Numbered from the stretch's first letter, positions 15,112 through 24,680 are shown. The stretch is 34,550 bases of DNA from JAHHLP01 sp041609895 (GCA_041609895.1 JBFIPX010000012.1:1-34550); one strand, 5' to 3'. Translations and numbers: made by a program. Notes: generated from the sequence alone by a model not told the origin.

Positions 15112-15549
15112 ATGTCTACGCGAATGAGAATCGGAGGGCTTGTGACCGCGGCTCTCCTCCTTGGTTCGACCGCGGTTGCGAACCCGGACGACGACGACAA
15201 GAAGCTGCTCACAATGCCTGCTCCCGCACATCAGATGACCGTTGAGCAGTGGAACTCTTTCGGCGACAACCTCGAACGCGCCATCGCCTCCGGCCATGAC
15301 GGGCTTCAGAACGGAGCCATGAGACTCGCCATCCAGCATTCCAACTTCGTCGATATCGACGGTGCGACGATCGACCTGATGCGCATCTATCGTAATCACT
15401 CTAACGATAACGTGCGTCGTCTTGCAGTCGTTACGCTCGCATCTACCGGAAACCGTATGGCGCTGAACTATCTGCGCCTGCACATTCCGTTCGAACAGTC
15501 GAAAGTTGTGAAGCGTACCATGGCCGCGGCCGTATCGGCACATTCGTAA
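15112..15549 (+). CDS. Small exported HEAT-like protein of unknown function
   Basis: The start is fixed by a purine-rich ribosome site (AAAAGGGG at 15095-15102) about 9 bases before the ATG. The 145-residue product has a signal peptide (residues 1-24, cleavage after VAN or near it), an acidic spacer PDDDDKK, and then an all-helical segment. The last 80 residues (TIDLMRIYRNHSNDNVRRLAVVTLASTG, split here for brevity, followed by ALNYLRLHIPFEQSKVVKRT) look like one or two HEAT-type helical pairs. I know no function. It is isolated between two genes of the opposite strand and converges on the Ppx-type gene. Confidence 0.65.
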   Translation: MSTRMRIGGLVTAALLLGSTAVANPDDDDKKLLTMPAPAHQMTVEQWNSFGDNLERAIASGHDGLQNGAMRLAIQHSNFVDIDGATIDLMRIYRNHSNDNVRRLAVVTLASTGNRMALNYLRLHIPFEQSKVVKRTMAAAVSAHS

Positions 15550-15640
15550 CGGTTTCGATTTGCCAGGCAAGCGTCGAGTGGCCGGCGGCGAGCGGATAGT
15601 ACCGCCACCGCGTTGATGAGCAAGATGCCAACGACCGACG

Positions 15641-17236
15641 TCAGTCGTCACTGTCCTGCGGTTCAACAACCTCGACGACGACCTTCAGGCCGTAAACGCT
15701 TTCGAATAGATCGGCGTCTCGCATTGCGCCCCAGACGTCCAGCTGCGGATCTCCATCTGTATGGAGCTTGAGAGAGAGCTTACCCTTTCTGACGGAGACG
15801 TCCAGCCGCTCCACATTTTGAAAGTGGCTACGGTCGAGGCCTTCAGCTAGTCGGAGAAGCGCAGCGAGCTTAAGAATTAGATTACGCCGATCGTCGGGAA
15901 GAGCTTGAAAGTCGGTATGACTCTTTTTCGGATGAGCCTTGCGGTGGTACCGGGCCGCAAACGCCATTATTTCGATCTCTTCCGGCTGGAAGCCTTTCAG
16001 GTCTGCGTTCTCAATCAGATAGCGCGAATGCTTGTGATGGCTACTCCTGCTTATGTGATATCCGATGTCGTGAAGCAGCGCAGCGTACTCGAGGAGTTCC
16101 CTTTCTGGATCTCTCAAACCGTGCAGTTCTCTGCACGCATCAAAGAGTTGCAAGGCTAGTTCGGCAACCTTGAGCGCGTGAGTCTCTTCCCACTGGCACT
16201 TGTATGCCAGCTCAAAGACGCTTCGCCGCCGAACGCCGGCGTACGGTGCGAGTCGCTCCAGTCTCGCGTAGTTCTGTGCAATGAAATGGACGACGATCCC
16301 CTCTCGAAGAGCGTTTGGAGAGACACGAACGCGTCGGATATTGAGATCTTTCAGCAAGACGTCGACGAGGACGGCACCCGCGACTACCTGATCCACGCGC
16401 TTTTCGTCGATTCCGGGCAGCGACTTACGCTCTGGTAGCGTGGATCTGGTGAGCGCCTTTGTGACGCGCCGCAGGCTCTTCGCATCGAACTCATATTGGT
16501 AGATGGACCGCGACGACTCGCCGATCTCATTGAGATATACCTGGGCTATGTTCTCGATCGTTCCGGACGACCCCACCAAATCGCGAACGTCATGCTCCAG
16601 CGACGCCGCGACGACTGGCTTGAGTTTGTCGCGGTAAAACTTTCGAAGCGTCTTTAGTTCGACCTTGTTGATCGGATCAGTAGTAACAAATCTTTCGGTT
16701 ATGCGTGCAGCACCCAGCTTGAGGCTGCGCAGAAAGAACGACTCGGTACTGTTGCCGACTACGAATTCCGTGGAGCCTCCGCCGATATCCACCAGCAACG
16801 TTGGTTCGGCCAGTTCGACGGCTCGGCGCACGCCCTCGTAGATCAGCCGCGTTTCCATATCGCCGCTGATCGCGCGGATGTTCAGGTCGAGCTCCTCTCG
16901 GACCTTCTGAATGAATACGCCGCCGTTGTCCGCTTCGCGGATCGCGCTCGTGCCAAACGCCATGTACTCCTCCGCGCCCCACCCCTCGGCCAGGATGCGT
17001 ATCCGATGAAGTGCCTCGACGCCGCGCTGCATGGCCGCGTCGGAGAGAAGATGGCTCGAAAAACCGCCCTCGCCAAGCTTTACCATCTCCTTGATCTTGT
17101 CCAGGATGGTAAACGTCCCGTTCGGGTTAACGTCAACGATCACTGCATGAAAGGAGTTGGTCCCCAGGTCGACAACGCACAGTCGGATAGGTGTTGCCGG
17201 CGCAGTGGCCGGTTGGACAATTTGAGTGGTCTCCAC
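15641..17236 (-). CDS. ppx: Ppx/GppA phosphatase with HD domain (exopolyphosphatase or pppGpp hydrolase)
   Basis: This 531-residue cytosolic enzyme belongs to the ASKHA-fold Ppx/GppA family, which removes phosphate from polyphosphate or converts pppGpp to ppGpp. Visible motifs: VVDLGTNSFHAVIV (phosphate 1, Asp23), GTSAIREADNG with the candidate catalytic Glu101, LVDIGGGSTEFVVG (phosphate 2, Asp150), LVGSSGTIENIAQ, and ALREGIVVHF closing the phosphatase half. The C-terminal part is an HD-type helical domain with His353, and His389-Asp390 in ALLHDIGYHISRSSHHKHS, as in the long E. coli-type enzymes. Motifs alone do not tell the two activities apart. It lies 85 bp after the patatin gene on the same strand and may share its transcript. 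Confidence 0.88.
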   Translation of the reverse strand: METTQIVQPATAPATPIRLCVVDLGTNSFHAVIVDVNPNGTFTILDKIKEMVKLGEGGFSSHLLSDAAMQRGVEALHRIRILAEGWGAEEYMAFGTSAIREADNGGVFIQKVREELDLNIRAISGDMETRLIYEGVRRAVELAEPTLLVDIGGGSTEFVVGNSTESFFLRSLKLGAARITERFVTTDPINKVELKTLRKFYRDKLKPVVAASLEHDVRDLVGSSGTIENIAQVYLNEIGESSRSIYQYEFDAKSLRRVTKALTRSTLPERKSLPGIDEKRVDQVVAGAVLVDVLLKDLNIRRVRVSPNALREGIVVHFIAQNYARLERLAPYAGVRRRSVFELAYKCQWEETHALKVAELALQLFDACRELHGLRDPERELLEYAALLHDIGYHISRSSHHKHSRYLIENADLKGFQPEEIEIMAFAARYHRKAHPKKSHTDFQALPDDRRNLILKLAALLRLAEGLDRSHFQNVERLDVSVRKGKLSLKLHTDGDPQLDVWGAMRDADLFESVYGLKVVVEVVEPQDSDD

Positions 17237-17321
17237 TGCCGACGCTCACGGAGATTGGGAAGAAAGACGCCCTCCATTCTAGCATTCACACGGCCACACC
17301 ACAAGTCTCCTTCGGGATGGA

Positions 17322-19577
17322 TCAGAATACGTGTCCCATACCCACGTGCAGTTCATAAGGACCATCCAACTTGCTGGAGGAGAGCACAAGTCGGATCGGC
17401 CCTATGACCGTCCGTACACCGGCTGAGAGCGCAACGCCCCCTTTGAAGTCGTCTTTGTCAACACGCATGGTCCATATGTCCGAGGCGCTCGCCGCATTCC
17501 ACGCCGCACCCAGGAAAGCGTCGGAGCGAATCCTAAACTGGACACCCGTCCACAGGGCGCGAATGTTTCGCCCTGCTACTTCCTCTAACTCGGCACCGAA
17601 CAACGGGAAGTGACGGCCGGCCAGCGTCTCGAATGGAAATACACCGCCCGCAAAGAACCGATAGTGCACAGGCGCCGAAGAACCGACGGTCCGCCCGGTT
17701 AGAGCACGGACCGTTAATGAGAGTCGCTCTGACATCGGAAATCGACTCTCAACGTCAACCCAGTGCTGACCAAACGTGTCGCTACTGAGCGGTCCGATGG
17801 AGAGCATCGAACGCACCGTTATTCTCGCACCCGATCGAGGAAAAGAGACACGATCGAAGGTGTCGAGATAGAGCAGTGCGTCCGCAAAAACCAGTGCACT
17901 CGCTTCGTCCAGAAAGTCGAAAGAGAAGCCCGGCGAACCCGCGATGCGCGGGTCGATGTCGAACGCTTCCGCACGCACACCGACCGCCGCCGCAAGATCG
18001 CTACCCAAGAATCCACCCGCTCGGACACTCGCCTCAGCCACGCGAGCCGCAAGACTGGTCGTTCGCCTGCCGTCTGCGAACAGGTCAAGCGGTGAGCGGC
18101 TTACCTCCGCACTGGTGAAAAGCCGTGCTCTCGGTCCGAATCCCAACGGCGAGGTCAAGGTCCCTCCGATTCGAACGAACTCACCGAGGCGGATACTCGC
18201 GACCAGACGCGTGTCGTATCCGAGAAGCTCGGACAACGTCCCACGCATCAGAATCGAAGCCCGGTGATCGCTATCGTATCGAAGGCCAAGGGCGAGGCGG
18301 TCTCCTTCTCGTTCCTCCGCTGAGACGGTGAGGACGGTTCCAATCTCACCCAATGCGCGATCGTTCAGGGTCGACAGCCGGTACGTCACACGGTCGAATC
18401 TTTGTGTACGAAATGCGCGCCGCACCGCTTCCTCGACATCATTCAGTGTCATGTATCGCGGAAGAAGAAGCCGCATCGCCCTCCGAATAGCCTTCTCGTT
18501 ACGTTCGGAGACGCCCTCAACGGCCAGTCGGCTTACATACACGGAGTCAGGCCTCGGCAAGCTCCCAACAGACCCAAGCGGCTCCTGCCAACTCTTCGCG
18601 AACATCGAATCGGCTAGAGCCCCGAGACCCGATGCACTGTCTCGCGCCGCCGCCTCGCCGCGGGCGATGATCTCGGCGGTCCGATCGAAATCAAACGCGC
18701 GAACGCCCGTGACTTCGGGCTTTATCAGGACATCGCAGAGCTGCTGCTGCAGGAGGGTTGACTCCCGCATTCGAAACCCGACTGACTGCACCATGATGTC
18801 GACGAGCGTCTTGAGCGAATCCACAGGCAACACGGGCTCTCCCACGTCGACACAGATCACAACATCCGCTCCCAGCGCCTGCGCATCCTCGGCCGGCAGA
18901 TTGCGCGTGACTCCACCGTCAACGAACGTGCGACCTCCGATCTCGACAGGATCAAACACGCTGGGTATGGAAATGCTGGCCCGGATCGCTTGCGGAAGAC
19001 TTCCGCTCGTCAATAGCACCGCTTCCCCATCGGCGAGATCGGCTGCAACGGCTCCAAACGACCGCGGTAGTTCGCGGAAATCGTCTACGTTCCACACGCC
19101 GAAGAAGAGGCGTGACAGCGTTTCAGAAATCCGGTGACCGGCAATAATGCCGCGCGGAAGTTCGACCTGCCCTCCGCGCACCGGGAGGGAAAGCAGTAAC
19201 CCTTCATCCGCAAGGCGGTACTCGAGAGGTTGCTGCCTGCGTGGCGACTCCTCCTCGAACATCACATTCCAGTCTTCAGCCAAAAGGAGGCTATCGATCT
19301 GGTCAACCGAGTAGCCAACGGCATAAAGAGCGCCGATGAAGCTCCCCATGCTAGTACCGGCGACGACATCCACCGGAATTCCCATTTCCTCAATGACCCG
19401 CAGGACACCGGCATGGGCGAAACCCTTTACGCCGCCACCGGAAAGGGCGACGCCGATAGTGGGACGCTCACCATTAACACCGTACGCCGTCTGCTGGGCG
19501 ACGGCAATCCCCGGCAACATGATTATCAGAAGGAAGAGCGCTGTCCTTTTCGCCACTGCCTGACCTTCCCGAATCAA
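17322..19577 (-). CDS. Patatin-like phospholipase with POTRA and outer-membrane barrel (type V-D-like)
   Basis: The 751-residue product starts with a signal peptide (TALFLLIIMLPGIAVAQQ) and a patatin domain: oxyanion loop SGGGVKGFAHAG (residues 46-57), nucleophile motif GTSMGS (Ser76) and catalytic Asp220 in FVDGGVTRNLP. Residues about 335-410 form a POTRA-like domain and the remaining 330 residues are a 16-strand-type barrel of the Omp85/BamA surface antigen family, ending in Phe (GMGHVF), the outer-membrane insertion signal. This matches the PlpD/type V-D architecture of Pseudomonas and Fusobacterium relatives, in which a lipase is displayed or released at the surface. The activity is hydrolysis of phospholipid acyl chains. 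A GTG eight codons in is an alternative start. Confidence 0.9.
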   Translation of the reverse strand: MIREGQAVAKRTALFLLIIMLPGIAVAQQTAYGVNGERPTIGVALSGGGVKGFAHAGVLRVIEEMGIPVDVVAGTSMGSFIGALYAVGYSVDQIDSLLLAEDWNVMFEEESPRRQQPLEYRLADEGLLLSLPVRGGQVELPRGIIAGHRISETLSRLFFGVWNVDDFRELPRSFGAVAADLADGEAVLLTSGSLPQAIRASISIPSVFDPVEIGGRTFVDGGVTRNLPAEDAQALGADVVICVDVGEPVLPVDSLKTLVDIMVQSVGFRMRESTLLQQQLCDVLIKPEVTGVRAFDFDRTAEIIARGEAAARDSASGLGALADSMFAKSWQEPLGSVGSLPRPDSVYVSRLAVEGVSERNEKAIRRAMRLLLPRYMTLNDVEEAVRRAFRTQRFDRVTYRLSTLNDRALGEIGTVLTVSAEEREGDRLALGLRYDSDHRASILMRGTLSELLGYDTRLVASIRLGEFVRIGGTLTSPLGFGPRARLFTSAEVSRSPLDLFADGRRTTSLAARVAEASVRAGGFLGSDLAAAVGVRAEAFDIDPRIAGSPGFSFDFLDEASALVFADALLYLDTFDRVSFPRSGARITVRSMLSIGPLSSDTFGQHWVDVESRFPMSERLSLTVRALTGRTVGSSAPVHYRFFAGGVFPFETLAGRHFPLFGAELEEVAGRNIRALWTGVQFRIRSDAFLGAAWNAASASDIWTMRVDKDDFKGGVALSAGVRTVIGPIRLVLSSSKLDGPYELHVGMGHVF

Positions 19578-19773
19578 TGACTCGTCGACGCATACAGAAT
19601 AGCGTTAACCATACTCTCCATCGATGGAGATTCGGCTAACGGATGTCCGATCCGGAAGCTCGCGCGGGCGTCCAGGTGTTGACGGTGAGGGGCGCTTCCG
19701 AGCCGATTTCACCGATTGCTTGCGCCGATGCGGAGGCTCCGATTACCATGTCGTCGTCACACCATCTGGACAA

Positions 19774-21258
19774 ATGAGTCGGCCACTTCCACCTCAATAC
19801 CGGTTTCTGCGAACGGTCGTCCGCCTTCTGACCCGGGCCTTCTTCAAGGAGATAGACTGTGAAGGCGCGGATCGTGTACCGGCTGACGCAGGAGGACTGG
19901 TCATCGCTTGGCACCCTAACGGGCTGGTCGACCCCGGCCTCATCCTCGCTAACTTCCCGGGCAGAATCGTTTTTGGCGCCCGTCATGGCCTTTTTCGGTG
20001 GCCCGTCATCGGCTGGCTGATGCGGGCGATCGGGACCGTGCCGATATACCGAACACAGGACAAATCGACACTCACCAGCAAAGAACGGCGTGAAGCCAAC
20101 GAAGCAAGCCTGGAGGCCCTCGCCGGCGAACTGGCCGCCGGATCCTTCTCCGCGCTTTTTCCCGAGGGTCTAAGCCACGATGAGCCGCATGTTTCGGACG
20201 TTAAGACCGGCGCAGCGCGTCTCTACTATCGCGCGGTCGAGTTAACGGCAGCCAATGCGCAACCCCCGGTAATCATCCCGGTCGGTTTGCACTACGACCG
20301 TAAGGAGATCTTCCGATCGAGAGTCCTGGTCTGGTTTCACGAACCGCTTCGGATTCCCGACGCGTTGGAGATGCAATCCGGCCAGCCTGTAGATCCCGAT
20401 CGGCACAGACAGATGCTGCGTGGACTCACAGAATTGATCCAGGAGACGCTGATCGAGGTGGCGCGCTCGACGGACGACTGGGAGCTTCATCATTTGATGC
20501 ATCGGCTTCGAAAGATGTTGCGTGCCCAACGCGCTGATGGGTCGGGAGAAGATCCGGGACCACCGTCGATCGCGGAGCGCGAGGTCGGGTTCGCGAGGGT
20601 GTGGTACACGTATCAGGCGTGGCGCGAGAAACTTCCGGAGGAGATTGAAAAGCTTCGGGTAGATGTGGCAGGTTATGACCAGGACCTCGAAGCACTTGGC
20701 CTCGAGGATCACGAGCTATCCGTTAAACCACGTCTTGCATCACCATGGTGGGTTGCGCTAAGCGTCCTACAATTCCTGCTTGTCTTCCTTCTCATTCCAC
20801 CAATCCTTGTGGCGGGCTATGTGATCAACGTCATTCCATACTACCTGCTGAAGGGTGTGACGCGTGTCGTCGCGAAACAGACCAAGGATCTCGCATCTGT
20901 CAAGATCATCGGTGGAAGCATCCTGTTTCCGGTTACTTGGGCTGCTGCAGGCTATCTCGCGGCCAAAGCACATCACGAACTACATTTGATGTTTCCGACG
21001 ATTCCGGACGTGCCGATAGTCGCCGCCGTCACCACGGTTGTACTGGGTATCGCCGGCGGGCTGCTGGCGCTCGTCTACTTCGAGCTTTCCGCCGATACCT
21101 GGCGCGCGGTGCGGGTCCGGGTCACACGTCGGCGGCAGCGCGACGCGGTCGATAGCCTGCGCGCGCGCCGATCCGAAATCTGCTCGCGTGTAGAAGTATT
21201 GATCCGAGACCTGTCGACGGCCTTCGAGAGCAGCACCGTCACGCGGAGGCGCACCTAG
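19774..21258 (+). CDS. Membrane glycerolipid acyltransferase (PlsC superfamily, Gpt2/Sct1-like)
   Basis: The product transfers fatty acyl groups to glycerol-3-phosphate or a lysophospholipid. From the ATG at 19774 it is 494 residues. Motif I reads AWHPNGLVDP: His and Asp are five residues apart, not the usual four, as in the HANQFVDP motif of yeast Sct1/Gpt2. Motif II-III elements follow: GARHGLFRWPVIGW, GTVPIYR and FPEGLSHDEPHVSDVKTGAAR. The second half has a charged helical region and then several hydrophobic segments (WVALSVLQFLLVFLLIPPILV, VTWAAAGYLA, VAAVTTVVLGIAGGLLALVYF) that anchor it in the inner membrane. The frame is open from 19624, but the first 50 residues look non-coding and MSRPLPPQYRFLR is a natural start. 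It is divergent from the patatin gene. Confidence 0.82.
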   Translation: MSRPLPPQYRFLRTVVRLLTRAFFKEIDCEGADRVPADAGGLVIAWHPNGLVDPGLILANFPGRIVFGARHGLFRWPVIGWLMRAIGTVPIYRTQDKSTLTSKERREANEASLEALAGELAAGSFSALFPEGLSHDEPHVSDVKTGAARLYYRAVELTAANAQPPVIIPVGLHYDRKEIFRSRVLVWFHEPLRIPDALEMQSGQPVDPDRHRQMLRGLTELIQETLIEVARSTDDWELHHLMHRLRKMLRAQRADGSGEDPGPPSIAEREVGFARVWYTYQAWREKLPEEIEKLRVDVAGYDQDLEALGLEDHELSVKPRLASPWWVALSVLQFLLVFLLIPPILVAGYVINVIPYYLLKGVTRVVAKQTKDLASVKIIGGSILFPVTWAAAGYLAAKAHHELHLMFPTIPDVPIVAAVTTVVLGIAGGLLALVYFELSADTWRAVRVRVTRRRQRDAVDSLRARRSEICSRVEVLIRDLSTAFESSTVTRRRT

Positions 21259-21363
21259 AGTCGACAACGGCGGAAAACCGACTTGCAAACTCATCGATTG
21301 GTGTAGTCGGCAAAGCAAGCAGTCCACACAATCGATGCTGGATTGCTTATCTGCGATTGACCA

Positions 21364-22854
21364 CTATCTGCGATAGACGGGCCCAAGAATCGGATACAGC
21401 TCGCGAAATCGATCGTGTAATTCGCTGTAAGTCGTCACCAGTTCAGTCCGTGGGGTGATGACCTGCTCCGCCCGAACAGTCGCTTCACAAGCTTTCTCGA
21501 CAGATGTCCACAATCCGGCACCGACTCCGGCAAGCAAAGCGGCTCCGTAGGCGGCGCCTTCCGTCGTCTGGACCGTCACAAGTTCAACCCCTAGTACATC
21601 GGCGAGGATCTGGCGCCAAACCGGACTACGGGCTCCGCCGCCGGACAACCTGATCTCTCGAGGGGCGGGCAGGCCCGCATCTCCCAGGAGGTGAAGATTG
21701 TCTCGAAGTCCAAACGCCACGCCTTCCAGCACCGACCGCGTCATATGTGCCCGGGAGTGCCGGACCGTCAGCCCAACGAAGGAAGCCCGCAGGTACGGAT
21801 CCGCATGAGGCGTGCGCTCGCCGGTCAGATAAGGTTGAAAGAAGAGGCCTTCGGAACCCGGCGCAATCTGCGCAGCCTCTTGCAACAGGTTTTCGTAGAC
21901 AGTGTTCGGTGCCACCGTATCGTGATACCATGCCAGACTTCCCGCCGCCGAAAGCATGACACCCATGAGGTGCCAGCGCTCTGGCACGGAATGCGGAAAC
22001 GCGTGAACCCGACCCTGCGCCTCTGTAACCGGCTGATCACAGGTGGCGAAGACGACTCCCGACGTGCCCAGCGTCAACCCCCAAACCTCGGGCTTGACGG
22101 CACCGACTCCGACCGCCTGCGCTGCCTGATCGCCGCCACCTCCGACGACCGGCGTACCTTCGGCAAGACCCGTTTCCCGAACGGCCACCCCGTTAACTAC
22201 GCCTGTCACCTCGGGTCCTTCGTGAGTTGGCGGGAGCCATTTTCGGGGAATGTCGATTGCGTCCAGCAGCTCGACTGACCAGTCGCGCTTCCTGAGATCG
22301 AGCATGAGTGTTCCGCCGGCACCTGCCTTGTCAGTCGCGTACGCGCCCATCAACCGGTATCGGATGTAATCCTTCGGCAGCAGGATTTGTGCGGTCTGAG
22401 CATATACCTCCGGTTCGTGATTGCGAACCCAGAGCAGCTTAGGCGCGGTGAACCCTGCGAAGGCATCGTTTCCCGTCAACTCGACAAGTCGCCTCAGGCC
22501 GAGCGCATTCCGGATTGCGTCGCATTCCGCGGCCGCGCGCTGATCGTTCCACAAGATCGCCGGACGCAAAACCGTACCCTCCGCACCAAGCATGACCAGT
22601 CCATGCATCTGGCCGGTCAGTCCTATCCCTCCAACGTCACGCGGCTTGGCAGCAGCATCAGCAAGGGCCAGGCGAATGCTGCGCTGCGTTGCACGCCACC
22701 ATTGCTCCGGGTCCTGCTCACTCCACAGGGGTTGTGGTGCCGACACTTCATGGGGTGACGACGCGACAGCCACGACATCACCGTTGCCATCGATAAGCAG
22801 CGCCTTCGATGCGGTGGTTGAGACGTCGATCCCGAGTACGTATTTCATAACCAT
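21364..22854 (-). CDS. xylB: Xylulokinase
   Basis: A FGGY-family sugar kinase of 496 residues, the normal length for XylB, which phosphorylates D-xylulose to xylulose-5-phosphate for the pentose phosphate pathway. The start YVLGIDVSTTASKALLID carries the phosphate-binding loop (Asp10). GLTGQMHGLV (around residues 79-86) is the XylB signature for substrate binding, AILWNDQRAAAE is the next family motif, and GGGGDQAAQAVGVG holds the catalytic Asp242. The tail has RLSGGGARSPVWRQILADVLGVEL, the ATP-site FGGY signature region. Either of two nearby ATGs (22854 or 22848) may be used. It is divergent from a Gfo/Idh/MocA dehydrogenase that may act on xylose. Confidence 0.92.
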   Translation of the reverse strand: MVMKYVLGIDVSTTASKALLIDGNGDVVAVASSPHEVSAPQPLWSEQDPEQWWRATQRSIRLALADAAAKPRDVGGIGLTGQMHGLVMLGAEGTVLRPAILWNDQRAAAECDAIRNALGLRRLVELTGNDAFAGFTAPKLLWVRNHEPEVYAQTAQILLPKDYIRYRLMGAYATDKAGAGGTLMLDLRKRDWSVELLDAIDIPRKWLPPTHEGPEVTGVVNGVAVRETGLAEGTPVVGGGGDQAAQAVGVGAVKPEVWGLTLGTSGVVFATCDQPVTEAQGRVHAFPHSVPERWHLMGVMLSAAGSLAWYHDTVAPNTVYENLLQEAAQIAPGSEGLFFQPYLTGERTPHADPYLRASFVGLTVRHSRAHMTRSVLEGVAFGLRDNLHLLGDAGLPAPREIRLSGGGARSPVWRQILADVLGVELVTVQTTEGAAYGAALLAGVGAGLWTSVEKACEATVRAEQVITPRTELVTTYSELHDRFRELYPILGPVYRR

Positions 22855-23063
22855 TGCACCAGGTCACGCCCGACACGCGACCATCCGCTGTCGCCGGTCT
22901 CAATCAAGCGCACGGAAACTTCGAATATACTGACGAGCGATGCGCGGGGCAGTTAGCAAAGGCGGGACGCGATCCGGGCGTCAATTGTTGCCCTTTGCCA
23001 TGACGCTGTGTTTTTGCCATCTTCCCGACAAGTCCAAGCAACACTGTTGTCATCCGGTAGCAA

Positions 23064-24020
23064 ATGAAAAAGATTCGCTGGGGAATACTGAGCACCGGCA
23101 GGATTGCGCAAAAATTTGCGAGTGATTTCCGATATGCGGAGGGAGGCGAACTGGTTGCCGTTGCCTCCCGAACCAAAACGAAAGCTGATGCCTTTGCAAT
23201 CAAGTACAGCGTTCCCCGGGTGTTTGCCTCATATCAACAACTGCTCGAGTCGCCGCATGTCGATGCGGTCTACATTGCGACGCCTCATACCCTGCATCTG
23301 AAGAACACGTTGGACGCCTTTGAAGCCGGCAAAGCGGTAATGTGCGAGAAACCTCTCACCGTTACACCCGATGAGTGCAGGCACGTGATCGACCGAGCTC
23401 GCAGCGGCGGACACTATCTTATGGAAGCAATGTGGACCTACTTCCTCCCAGCCGTCAGGAAAGCACGGGAATGGGTGGAGGCAGGTCGTATCGGATCGAT
23501 TGCGCACATCAAGGCGGACTTTGGGTTCCAGGTGCCTTATGATCCGCACACACGGGTCTACAACGTAACGCTCGGAGGCGGGGTCATGCTCGACATGGGC
23601 ATCTACCCTATCGCTATCGCTTGGTACTTCATGCGATCAGACCCGGACCGCATGGAGGTCGTCGCCCGCAGGGCTCCGAATGGCGTGGAAGATGACGTGG
23701 TGATGGTCTTCGATTATCCGCACGCGACGGCAAGTCTGTCCGCATCGTTTCGGTGCACGCTACCGAATCGAGCGTACATCATCGGCGAGGACGGCTTTAT
23801 AGAGTTGCCGGACTTCTGGCGCGCGCGGGAGTGCCGGCTGTATGATCGCAACGGTCCGGTCGATCAGTTTCGCGGTGAGCGCAAGAGCCTCGGCCTCAAC
23901 TTCGAAACAACTGCGTTTAACCAAGATCTGCTGAGCGGCCGAAACGAGTCAGAGGTCATGCCGCTCACAACGAGCCTATCGTTTCAGGAACATATCGCAG
24001 CCGTTTTGGAACGCGCGTAG
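23064..24020 (+). CDS. Gfo/Idh/MocA-family oxidoreductase (dihydrodiol/xylose dehydrogenase-like)
   Basis: A 318-residue NAD(P)-dependent dehydrogenase. The Rossmann part starts at once with IRWGILSTGRIAQKFA (GxxxxGxIA pattern, Gly7-Gly12). CEKPLTV holds the EKP motif (95-97), whose Lys contacts cofactor and substrate. The second domain has MEAMWTYFLPA and LGGGVMLDMGIYPIAIAWYF, with Asp177 and Tyr181 at the usual active-site positions. This last pattern is characteristic of the branch that includes mammalian dimeric dihydrodiol dehydrogenase and NADP D-xylose dehydrogenases. Being divergent from xylB, it may share a sugar-responsive promoter region and act on xylose or a related sugar; that is inference. 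Confidence 0.87.
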   Translation: MKKIRWGILSTGRIAQKFASDFRYAEGGELVAVASRTKTKADAFAIKYSVPRVFASYQQLLESPHVDAVYIATPHTLHLKNTLDAFEAGKAVMCEKPLTVTPDECRHVIDRARSGGHYLMEAMWTYFLPAVRKAREWVEAGRIGSIAHIKADFGFQVPYDPHTRVYNVTLGGGVMLDMGIYPIAIAWYFMRSDPDRMEVVARRAPNGVEDDVVMVFDYPHATASLSASFRCTLPNRAYIIGEDGFIELPDFWRARECRLYDRNGPVDQFRGERKSLGLNFETTAFNQDLLSGRNESEVMPLTTSLSFQEHIAAVLERA

Positions 24021-24137
24021 CTCAACGATCGACGGTACGTTGCGGACATGTCGCATTTGTGACCTAGTCCGGCGGGCGCCTGACGGTCGAAGCTCCCGAT
24101 TCTTTCAATGTACGAGGCGCGAGTCAGAGACCCGCAG

Positions 24138-24632
24138 CTACGCCAGCAGGCTGCGAAGCATCCAGGCGTTCTTCTCGTGGATTTGCATCCGCTGTGTCAG
24201 AAGGTCGATCGTAGGTTCATCGTCGGCCTTGTCGGCGTGCGGAAGCACCGTGCGGGCCGTGCGAACGACCGCCTCTTGGCCCACTGCCAACTGGCGGATC
24301 ATCTCTTCAGCATCGGGCACGCCAGTCTCCTCGTCGATCGACGTCAAACTCGAGAACTGATCGAAGGAGCCGGGTGCAGAAAAACCAAGCGCACGAATGC
24401 GTTCCGCGATCTCGTCGATTGCGGCGGCAAATTCCGTGTAATGTACCTCGAACAGCTCATGGAGCGTCACGAACATGGGTCCGGTCACATTCCAGTGAAA
24501 GCTGTGAGTTTTCAGGTACAAGATGTATGTATCAGCCAGTAGTCGGGAAAGGCCTTCCGCCACTTCTCGTCGCTGGTCTTCAGGCATTCCAATGTCAATC
24601 GGTATGCCGGTGGGCACTGTCTTCGCTTCCAT
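24138..24632 (-). CDS. dps: Dps-family ferritin-like protein
   Basis: The 164-residue product is a Dps protein, a 12-subunit shell that oxidises and stores iron using hydrogen peroxide and protects DNA in stress. The intersubunit ferroxidase ligands line up exactly with the E. coli spacing: His46 (SFHWNVTG), His58 (LHELFE), Asp73 and Glu77 (AIDEIAERIRALG). The N-terminus (MEAKTVPTGIPIDIG) is short and not strongly basic, so direct DNA binding through a Lys-rich tail is not obvious. It lies 83 bp after the B12-type MerR regulator on the same strand, and a palindromic element lies in that gap. Confidence 0.93.
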   Translation of the reverse strand: MEAKTVPTGIPIDIGMPEDQRREVAEGLSRLLADTYILYLKTHSFHWNVTGPMFVTLHELFEVHYTEFAAAIDEIAERIRALGFSAPGSFDQFSSLTSIDEETGVPDAEEMIRQLAVGQEAVVRTARTVLPHADKADDEPTIDLLTQRMQIHEKNAWMLRSLLA

Positions 24633-24680
24633 GCTTTATCTCGTCTTCTTGATGCGTTTGCGCTGGTTAAGTTCTGTCGA

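Noticed and set aside
15007..15669. 220-codon minus-strand frame opposite the small HEAT-like protein
   Set aside because: The opposite strand has a ribosome site, signal peptide and helical protein; this frame has none and is rich in scattered Arg/His.
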